Shown: positions 6,551 to 17,000 of the stretch, one piece after another
Layout of the letters: each line of letters opens with the position of its first letter
Position numbering within the stretch: the stretch's first letter is position 1
From: Selenomonas sp. AE3005
GTDB taxonomy: Bacteria; Bacillota; Negativicutes; Selenomonadales; Selenomonadaceae
DNA length: 31,124 nt
Assembly (NCBI RefSeq): GCF_905233635.1
Contig: NZ_CAJODG010000027.1
Location: 1-31,124, forward strand
Reading direction: 5' to 3'
Notes under the pieces: model-generated
The model's input: the letters and a program-made list of their open reading frames with translations, nothing else
The model's database searches: none
Told to the model about the DNA's origin: nothing
Translations under genes and position numbers: made by a program

Positions 6551-7879
6551 ATGGCTATGGTGGTAAAGAACAACATACCAGCTAAGAACACGCTCAATCA
6601 GTTGGACAAGAATGACAAGGCTCTTGCAAAGAGCCTTAAAAAGGTTGCTTCAGGGATGAAGATAAATAGTGCGGAGGATGATGCGTCCGGCTATGCCATC
6701 TCGGAGAAGATGGTCACCCAGATGCGCAGTCTTAATCAGGACATTGATAATGCTCAGACAGGGGCAAGTATGCTCAAAGTTGCTGAAGGTGGCGTCCAGA
6801 GCACTGTAGATATTCTCAGCACCCTCAAAGAAAAAGTCATCAATGCGGCAAATGACACCAATACCGATGCCGACCGGGCAACGATTCAAAAGGAACTGGA
6901 TCAGGCTGTAGACCAGCTCGATGAAAATGCCAATGTCCAGTACAATGGAAAGATTATGCTGGATGGGTCGCATAATAACTATGTAAAAAGTCCGGGGACA
7001 AAGACTACTCTTGTAAATGAGGGGCTGGCTGCCACTACCGTGGCATCAGATAATATTACATCTTTAACGGATATAACAGGACGTAGTTTAGGAATTTTTG
7101 CAGACAGTAAAATAGAGTTTTCTTTTGTGATACAAGGGGAGACATATTTTACAACCCTTGATCCTGTGGGGACGCAATCATTACGAAATATGTTTGCAAG
7201 GAGCAGATATGCAGATGGGACATTTCCCACTGGAAATGAGATGGCACTTTCATTTACATCAACAGTAGGAACAGATAGAACAGGAGCAGCAGTAGAAACA
7301 GTTAATGGCAATAAAGCCTTGGTATTTAAATCAGCACAAGAAGGTTTAGATTCACAGATTTCTGGATTAACGATAAATGTGGTAAATCACGACGGGACTA
7401 TTAATCGTACAGCTAATTCCGTGTTGAATAACTTCTATGAGGCGATAAGAGCAGAAAATCCTTCGCCAGATAATGCACTAGTATTTCAGGTCGGAACTAA
7501 GGCAAACCAGAGCGTAAAAATAGGTTTTTCTGATATGCGTAGCGTGGCTTTGGGGCTTAGGGCTACTGATGGAAGTACGTTATCTATAGCAACGCAAAAA
7601 AAGGCTAATGCAGCGATTAGTGTGTTGGAATTAGCGATGCAAAAGGCATTGAACCAGCAAACAACGATTGGCTCGGTAGAAAGCCGTATGGATTATACAA
7701 TAGCTAATCTGACAACGTCGAATGAGAATACCAATGCGGCAGAATCTGTTATCCGGGACGCTGATATGGCAAAAGAAATGACGGCGTATACTAAGAACAA
7801 CGTGCTTACGCAAGCTGCACAGTCTATGCTGGCGCAGGCTAATCAGAGTAGCAGTTCTGTACTCAGTTTGTTGCAGTAA
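6551..7879 (+). CDS. Flagellin (conventional, short variable region)
   Basis: The 442-residue product begins MAMVVKNNIPAKNTLNQL at ATG 6551, nine bases after AAGGAGG (6535-6541). An in-frame ATG at 6488 lies inside the leader hairpin region and is rejected. D0/D1 spans about 1-139 with AANDTNTDADRATIQKEL. A modest D2-like segment covers about 140-313. The C-terminal D1/D0 begins at FQVGTKANQ (315) and ends AQANQSSSSVLSLLQ. There is no cysteine and no catalytic motif, so it is the best candidate for the bulk structural filament subunit. It has its own sigma-28-like promoter and a GGA-hairpin leader, and is followed by a strong terminator, making it a single-gene transcription unit. It would be secreted by the flagellar type III system with FliS as chaperone. 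Confidence 0.95.
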   Translation: MAMVVKNNIPAKNTLNQLDKNDKALAKSLKKVASGMKINSAEDDASGYAISEKMVTQMRSLNQDIDNAQTGASMLKVAEGGVQSTVDILSTLKEKVINAANDTNTDADRATIQKELDQAVDQLDENANVQYNGKIMLDGSHNNYVKSPGTKTTLVNEGLAATTVASDNITSLTDITGRSLGIFADSKIEFSFVIQGETYFTTLDPVGTQSLRNMFARSRYADGTFPTGNEMALSFTSTVGTDRTGAAVETVNGNKALVFKSAQEGLDSQISGLTINVVNHDGTINRTANSVLNNFYEAIRAENPSPDNALVFQVGTKANQSVKIGFSDMRSVALGLRATDGSTLSIATQKKANAAISVLELAMQKALNQQTTIGSVESRMDYTIANLTTSNENTNAAESVIRDADMAKEMTAYTKNNVLTQAAQSMLAQANQSSSSVLSLLQ

Positions 7880-7930
7880 GGTAATCTTCGGGGAAGAATT
7901 TGTCTATACGTAAAATAAATAATATTTATG

Positions 7931-7958
7931 ACTGCGAAGGAGACTTCGCAGTTTTTTT
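7931..7958 (+). terminator. Strong intrinsic terminator after flagellin 3
   Basis: ACTGCGAAG (7931-7939) pairs perfectly with CTTCGCAGT (7944-7952) around a GAGA loop, followed by seven T residues (7952-7958). It insulates the downstream adhesin promoter. Confidence 0.95.
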
Positions 7959-7961
7959 ATT

Positions 7962-7988
7962 TAAGGAAAAATGGATTGTTGTCGATAT
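7962..7988 (+). promoter_or_regulatory. Sigma-28-like promoter of the adhesin operon
   Basis: TAAG (7962-7965) and TCGATAT (7982-7988) are 16 bases apart. The -35 side shares TTAAGGAAAAA with the flagellin-3 promoter. It starts four bases after a terminator and is the only convincing promoter before the adhesin. Confidence 0.65.
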
Positions 7989-8057
7989 ACATAAAGGATG
8001 GTTGTCTAAAAATATGAAATGAATCTGTATGGATGAACATAAATGGGGTGAAGTGAA

Positions 8058-11000
8058 ATGCGTAGGGACAATAATAAGCAAATAGCCATAGCTGTAGGTA
8101 TTGCCTTGTCGGCAGGGATGTTCAGCATTGTGCCTGTGGCTTATGGTGCGCCGAGTGGAGGGGTCGTAAAGTCTGGTGGGGCAACTATAGCCTATGATGG
8201 AAACAATACCAACATTTCTAGTACGAGTAAGAACAATGTTATTGATTGGCATGATTTTTCTGTAGCTAAAAACGAAACAGTAACTTTTGATTATGATGCC
8301 GCTACTTCTAAAGGATATTCCAACACGAATAACTATGTCAATATTGTATCAGGTGCCAATACTTCGGAAATCAATGGTAAGATTCGAGGTGGCAACGAAG
8401 TATATATTATCAATCCTAATGGAGTAATCTTTGGTAAAGATTCCAGTGTAGATGTAGGGAGCCTTTATGTTTCTACGCGTTATGTTGATTCTGATAAATT
8501 GGCAAATAATATAAATCAAACTGACACATCCATTGTTTCGACGGTTTTGCTTAGTACCAGTGTAGGTGTGGCAGCAGATGTAGTTAATATGGGGACTATT
8601 ACAGCTACTAATGTGGTAGTGGAAGGACAGAATATTCGCTTTTATTCTGATAATGTAGATTCTAATGCTGTGGTGTTTAAGGCTGATAAGGCTGATGGTG
8701 GCTATGTACATATCGGCAATGAGAATGGTACGGTGGTAACAGGCTATAGCTCATCAGCATTAACTGATGGTAGTGCTGCCGCAGCTGTTGAGTATTATAA
8801 GTTGTTGGGAACGGACTGGCAAACAGTCAAAACAACAATAAATAACGCGCTAGCAGGAGCGTATATGCTGTCAGGAAATATAGATGCATCTAGTTCACCC
8901 GGTGGAATTACCAGTGATTTCAAGGGGAGTTTTGATGGTAATTATTATGAAATTTCAGGTTTGACAGGTGCTTCTGGATTATTTGCTTCCACATCGGGCG
9001 CCAAAATTTATAATGTTGGTGTTGTTAATTCAACAATTTCTTCGAGTGGTTATGCTGGGGGGATTGTGGCGAGTGCATCTGCATCTGATGATGGTTCAAC
9101 TAACACAATATTGAGAAATGTGTATAATACTGCCACTGTTTCGGGAGGAAATGGGGATAAGTCAGGTGGGTTGGTAGGTAGTGCCAATGGTGTAGATATT
9201 ATACAGAGCTATAATACAGGCGAAGTGGGGAATGGTGAAGGTTCTGCTTTTATTGGCTATATAGATAGTGGCACCACGAATAGCATAACAGATAGTTATA
9301 ATACTGGCAATGTATATGGTGGAATAGCTGGTGGGGTGGAAGAGGGAGCAAGCCTGACGGTTGATAGAGTTTACACTAAAGCCAGCGCTTTTTGGGGTAA
9401 TGAAGGGGGAACAACATATCATTCTAATGTGTTGCTGGAAATGGAAATTACAGATTCCCAAGGGACAAGTAGGACTGAATATCGCATATTGCCAGCAAGT
9501 ACCGCAGCGACTAGCCAAACACCCGATAATATATCGTCAACGGCAATTTCATCATATATAGGTTCCGAGCCTTCTATTAATATGAATTGGGGCTCTTCCA
9601 TCTCCAACACGGGCGGTGTCACCATAAACAAAACCACAGGTGAAGTCACCCGTCCTACATGGCGTATCTATGAAGGCCAGTCTACGCCTATGCTTACGGC
9701 CTTTTTTAAGGGCGTAAAAAACACTGTCTATAACTATGACTACTTTAAGGATGATGGGGAGAAGGATAGCACTGCGTATAAATATAATTCTGGTACTAAT
9801 ACTATAGATGGCCTGCCCAACAACACAGCTGAGTCAGGCGCAACGGTAAATGGGCTTGTTTACAATGGCGATACATTAAAAATTGTCAATAGCAGCGGCG
9901 AAGCAATTACCACAGAAATAGATGAAGAAACCCAAAAAGATAAAAAAACTATAGCTCAAAGTGATTTAGGGGCAGTGTTTGCCACTAAAGGCTCTATAGC
10001 CAATGAAGATATGCATAACCATATCTTCTATGATGGGAAGGAAGCAGGCACAGGACGAAAAGGTGCTACTTATGATGCCGGAACAAAAACGCAATACACT
10101 ATAGCTCTGCTCCATTCTGACCAGCAGGGTTATGATCTGGTGGGGAACAATATCTCTATTTCCCCACGTAAGGTTTCTGTGGGAACATTGATAAATGCTA
10201 CCAACATTGCTCGGGAATATAATGGTGATTACGAGGCCAAATCAGCTGTAGGTGACTTATTTAATGGTGACAGTACCTCGTCTGATGGAATATTGCCAGT
10301 AGACGCTTATGATGCTGAAAAAAATACCAATGGTCTGAAAGTTAGCTTTGGTGATGATTGGGTAGCAGAGTTTAGAACTGGTATGACGGAAAATACGCGG
10401 GATGCTGATGTCGGCATAGGTAAAAATGTATTCGTAAAGGGAACATTGGCATTAAAGATTGGGGATACAGATGTTGACTATACTGGTAATGATTATGTTT
10501 TGGATGCGGATGCCACCAGTACAGCTCTTAGCACAACAGGTATAACACTGGAAGGAATAGGCACAGTCTATCAAAAAGCATTAACTATAAAACTAAAAGA
10601 AGGTATAAATTTAAATAAAACTTATGATGGAAATGCCATAGCCAAAGGTGTTGACGAAAATAATGTTTTATACGGTGGCGGAGCTGTAAGCACTGATGAT
10701 TTTGATCTTGAAGCCCCTATTCAGGGAGACGAGGTTTACTTAGCTGCACCTGATGCTAAGGCCTACTTTGTGACTGAAGCCTCTGCTGATGCAGAAAAAT
10801 CGGCTAATGCTGATAACGATAAGAATGTTCGTTTTACAGGACTAAAACTGGATGGTGCCCAGGCAAAAAATTACAAACTTGTCGATGAAAATGGAACTAT
10901 TTACACACAAGAGGGGCTTATACATTTAAACTCAAATGGGGAATATGAACAAGATGAGTTTGGTATTGGTGAATACGTATCAGATGGGAATAGCGGCACT

Positions 11001-14000
11001 GTAAATCATGGTGGCAATCTGTACACCACGGCTGATATTGGCAAGCGGAATTTATCCTCGATGGGGTTTGAGTGGTATCAAACTGCGGCAAACGGGGATA
11101 AGATTTGGTTTGGCGATACCACTGGTGCGACAGTAAAAGCCTCGCGTGAATACAATGGCAGCAGTGTGTATGAGGTTCCTGCGGCTAGTAATACTGATAC
11201 TAATAAGTATGTAAGTAATGAGCGTAATGGTGGCACCGACGGCATGGTGGGCGATGACAGCCAAAACTTTAAGGTAACAGTTTTGGCGGCTAATTTTGCG
11301 ACCAGCGATGAATGGGGAAAAGATGAAGATGAAAATGTAGTAGTACCTACCAAGGACGAGATAGAGAGTGGAACGTGGTATACCAAAAATGTAGCAGATG
11401 CCAAAGGTGTTGTGTACAAGGTTCATATATCAGGTGATGCGGTCGGAAACTACACCTTGGATGGCAAGGATATTGAAACCGCAGAAAATGGCTATAACTA
11501 TGTCATTGGAGCAGGTAAGATTACGCCGCGTACAATCAATCTTTTGGCTAATACTGCAAATGGTGCCAGGGTGGAGAAAATTTATGATGGCAATTCTACA
11601 GTAACCAGGAATGGCGAAAGCGAGTTTTATTTGTTAAGTAACAGTTCCACGTTGAATAATAATACAGATTTTCTGGTTTATAGCGGTGATGATGATCATA
11701 AGTTATTGTCTGATGATACCGATGCCAAAATCAAAATTACCGGTAAATATGTCAATACCGGTAGTGAAGGTGCGGCAAATGTCAATTTTGACACGACCAA
11801 TAATACTGTAGCGGACAAGAATATCGTGTACACGGCTGAGGTGATGGAAGGAGATAATCCTTCCAGTAATTACAAATTTGCTGTAGTTGATGATACTGTG
11901 CAGCTGGTAAATGATGAAGGAACTAAGGCCACCTTTACGGCTGGCTTAATGGGAAAAATAAACCAGCGGGAGATTACCAATATCACCTTCAAAGATGCAT
12001 CTAAGACCTATGATGGGAGTAATGCGGTCAGAAATACGACAAACTATGATACGGAAAATACTGCTAATCCGGAAAATGACAATGTCACCTTTAAAGCTAA
12101 TGACCGTATAACCATTACGGGGGTGTTGTTGGATGATGGTACTAATGCCTTGGTTACGCCCGTAGATGATGAGGGGAATGAAGGTGAAGCCGATACTATT
12201 GATACAATTTTTAACACCACCAATGGCCAGATTGCTGAGGGCACAGGTACGCCTGAAAATCCGGCATTGATTACCGGTATATATGGCACGGCAGATGTAG
12301 CCGCTGATGGTACAGTTAGCAACTGGCAGGGCAACGAGCATGCGGCTGCTGGTAAAGTGGTGCAATATACCATAAATGGTGACCTGTTAAAGACAGACAA
12401 TCACAATTACAAATTGGCTCTTACGGACAATGTTGTTTATGACTTGGCTGATGATGGGACGAACGCTGGTGGCAGTGAGATTACTCCCCTGTCCCTTAGT
12501 GCGGCTGAAATTGGCTTGGCACGGACCAAAGATGCGAATGGTGAATTGGTGCCGATTACTAAAACCTATAATGGATATGATACTGTAGATAATGCTGGTT
12601 CCTATATAAGCGGTATCTATGCTTCTAAGGATGGGGTAGATCTAGACTTGACGGATGCAGTGGAGATAGTATCAGCCCAATATGATACCAAACACAGTGG
12701 GGATGGTGTCAATGGTAATGATAGTATCTTGCAGGGAGTAACGTACACGCTTAAAATTGGCAACGGCAATGCTGATTACACTGTTTCGGGGGCAGATAGC
12801 GAGGGACAGTTTGCCAAGACCAAGGATATTGATGGTGTTGATATCAAGGGGGTTATCACGCCCTTGATAATCAAAGTGACAGAAAATAACATTGTTAATA
12901 ATGAAAATGTGGTGAACAAAGTCTATGATGCTAAGAAAAATGTAAATGGCACAGGTGAGGATTTGGTGGGTGGTATCAATGAACAAATTTTGCCCATTGA
13001 TAAAAATAATACGAATCCTGATGAAAAAATTGTCAATGATACTGCCGCTGTCTATGTCAATGATGAAGGGACGCCTGATAAAAATGTAGCTTTTGATGGA
13101 GATAATGTTACCAACAAGGGAATAGTGTATACTCTGGGGCTTACTAATAATGCTTACAATGACTATGTTTTCCGGGATAATAATGGCAATGCAATCAGTA
13201 ATAATCAGTTGACTGGTGAGGGCATGATTAAAAAACGGCCCTTGTCGGTAAGTGTTACGCTGGAACCGGAAAAAATTTATGATGGAAAACCAGACGTTCT
13301 TACTATGCCTGCAAATTTGCCGGATGCGGAAACTGGTAATGCTGCAAATGCTGATATTACATTTGGCACCACAGATGATAACATTGTTGTTATGAGTGAC
13401 GGTTTTATCATTGGTGAACTCACAGGTAAATATGGTATAAAAAATGGCAATGTATTTGCAGAGGATTCAAATGTCAATACGGTTAATAAGGATGTGCAGT
13501 ACACTGGTGTTTTAGCGGCCTTGGGAGATAATGCTGCTAACTATGAGGTCGATGATAAGGCTTATGGCTTTGGTATAATTAACCCGCAGGGTATTGACCA
13601 CACTGTCTTTAAGCTGGTATTAAAAGATGGGATTACCCAAACCTACAGTGGCAGTGCTATTGTAGGCGAGTATGGTATGAACGTCGAGCAAAAAGATGCG
13701 TTTCAGCGTAGCTGGATTGATAAAGACAAGAGTGGTATTTATCTTAGTGGAAATACTACCGAGATACCTGATATTAGTCTGAATAATAATGCGTATACTT
13801 TTGATATTGAGGATAGCAATGGTGACAATAGTGCTAAATTCAATACAGCAGATGCAGGGGATAAGAGCGTAACCTATACAATCCATATCAATCCCACTTC
13901 ATTAACAAACTATGAGTATGTTGATAATGAGGTAGAAATAGATGATATATATGCCTCGAATACTGCAAACGGCACCATCAAGGCACGTCCGGTTACCGTC

Positions 14001-17000
14001 ACTGTTACCAACCCGACACTTTCCAAATATTACGATGGCACAAAAAACATTTATGCTAACTATAGTAATGCCAGCTGGTCTGGTGAAGTAGGTACGGTTA
14101 CTGGTGCGGAATTAAAAGGGGCTGATGCCGTAACAATGTCATTGGCCGTAGGCGAGCAGAATGCTGATGGCAGCTGGACAGAGACAGGCTTGATTTCTGG
14201 GTATGGCACGAATGCCAGCAGTGGGGAATATACGGGGACTGATGTAGGGACGGAAACTATTACGTATACGCCAGCAGTTTCCGGTGTTACAGCTGGCAAC
14301 TATAAGTTCGTGGATGAAAATGGTGTGGAGATTTCTGCATCTAATAATCCATTGCAAACCACTGGCAACACCATCAAGCCCTTTGGCGTTACCATTACGG
14401 CAAACCCTGTCACCAAGCATTATGATGGGACTGAAGATGCTATAAAGAGTGATGGTACTGTGTTGGTTACGCCGCCTTCGGGAATGTCAGTCCTGCAGCT
14501 CGGTACTAATCCTGACTTTGGTGAGGCAGTGACCTTGGTTAATGGCTACAAGGGGGAATATGATAATCCAAATGTAAAAAATATAAATGGTGGGACTGAG
14601 CATGAAGTTACATATTCAGATTTGCAGCTGGTAGGCAGCAATTACAAGTTCGTCACGGCTGACGGCGAGGATATGACACCGGTAGCTGGTGGTACAACTT
14701 ATACGATTACGGGTACGGGAAAAATTACACCATTGGCACTTACAATAGATAATGTTACGTTATCTTTCGATGCAGCAACTCCTACCAAGGAATACGATGG
14801 CACGGAATTCGTAAAAAAGAACCAAGAACTAACCGATGAGGATAACAACTACATCACGAATTTCTATGTAGATTTAGGCAACGGTGTGACGCAGGCGATT
14901 GTTTATGATTACGAAGCTGCTTACAATGATAAAGATGTTGCTGATGCTAATACAGTAAACTATAAGCTTGGTATAAATGGTGATAATTACACTATTGACC
15001 AAAGCTTAATAGATCAGGGCAAAGTTATTGAGGAAGATGGAAAGTATAAATGGGTAGCTTCGACGGCTGGTGTTATAACTCCCCGTACACTCGATGTTGT
15101 TTATGATGAAGGCATTCGGAAAATCTACGATGGTGATCAAACTGTAGAGGCTGAGGATTTAAGTAAGATTCATCTGGCTAATGATGATTTGGAGGTGTTA
15201 GAGGCAGATGAGGATGTGGCAAACCCGAATAATCTTTATGCGGTAACAAGTGCCAAATATACCACAACGAATGCTAACGTGAATCCCCAAGGAGAAGAAA
15301 ATGATGAAGTAGTAAATGATGATGATCATATCAATATCAACTATACTGTGCAGTGGAACGATTTACTAAATGGCAACTATAATTTAGTAGGGGCTGATGC
15401 TAATGGCTTGGTCAACGGTATAGCCAAAGGTGATATCGAAAGACGCAAAGTGTCTGTCGAGAAGGTCAATGATGATGCAGGATTGGTGCCTGGTAAACCT
15501 TATGATGGTAGTCCGGATATGGCTGCTGCCTATTCCAATGATGGCCGTTTCCAGCTGGCAGAAGCAGATGATACCACAGGGGTAATAAAACACAATGATG
15601 TAGCGGAGGTTACCATAAATCCTGATGCCATTGTGGCTGCCTTTGATAATGATGGTCATGTGAATCGTGAGGATGATGGTATGCCTGCTCCTCAAGGGGT
15701 AACCTTTACCATTGACAGGGATAATGTCTTGTCAGGAAGTGCAACATATCCGGCTGGCAATTACTATGTTACCACTGAGGAATTGCATGGCAGCGGCCTT
15801 ATCAGTCCGTTGGATGTAACCGTAAAGGTGACGAATGCTCCGGAAAAGACCTATGATGGCAAGAATTTTGTGGTGGGAACTAATTATCTGACACCTGCGC
15901 AGGCTTTTAACGTGGGGGATGACATCGATGGGAACAGCTTGGTCAATTATGTATCCATCCAAGGTACGCCACACTACGATAATGAGAATGCCGGTACGGT
16001 GGGCTACACCTACAATATTCAGCTGGATTCTATTGCAGGCTATAACGACTACAATCTGGTACTGGCTGATAACCAGGAGGGTGCAGTAGATGCTAATGGA
16101 CTGACTGCAACCCTGACTGGTGATGGCACTATCAATAAACGCATTGTTACACCGACTCTTAATGGCGTGCTGACCAAAGTTTATGATGGTGCGCCTAATC
16201 CTGATGGCAGCAGCGAATTTGTATTAAGTAAAAATATGGCTGAGGATAAATCTTCCAATAATGTAAAAAAAGATGAAAATGGCAAGGTTATTTATGATAC
16301 TACCAGTAACAATGATTATCCCATTACAAATGCAAGGTTTACTGTGAACGCTGCTGTAGATGGCGGGGATACTGGGTATGTTGGCACGGATGATGTGCAA
16401 CTTAAAGTCACTGAGGCAAAATATGATGGTGGTGAGGCAGGAAAAGCAGAGGATTCTAACGAATTAAAAGAACATGTGGTTAATTATACGTTAAAACTCG
16501 AGAATGATAACTACATGTTTGGCAATGGCACAAATGAAACTACGTTAGAGGGTACTGGCTACATTGCCCGCAAGGGACTAGAGATTGTGGCTACTCCGGC
16601 TACGGCTAATGTGGGTGGCAGTAAACCGCATTTCACTGGTACGGTTGAAGGTTTTGAGGGGGATGACGCTAATACGTATGCTGATTTCACAGCTCAAGTG
16701 ATGGGAAATTTTGACACTCGTGAAGGTGTGACTACTGCCAAGGCTGGTACGTATGGAGTCTATAGCTGGTATCGTGATGACGAAGAATTGTTGTTGAATA
16801 CAGAAAATGATAACCCAATGGAGGGTAATCTGGGACTGAACTATTACTATAGACAGGCTCCGGCCAATGCCAAGGCCTTTACGGTGAAGACAGTGAACAT
16901 CCCTAAGGATAACGATATGTCAACACCGGTAGTGCCGTCTACTATCAATAATCCTGATACCAAAATTACACCCACCAATGATATTTATACAAAAATTTCT

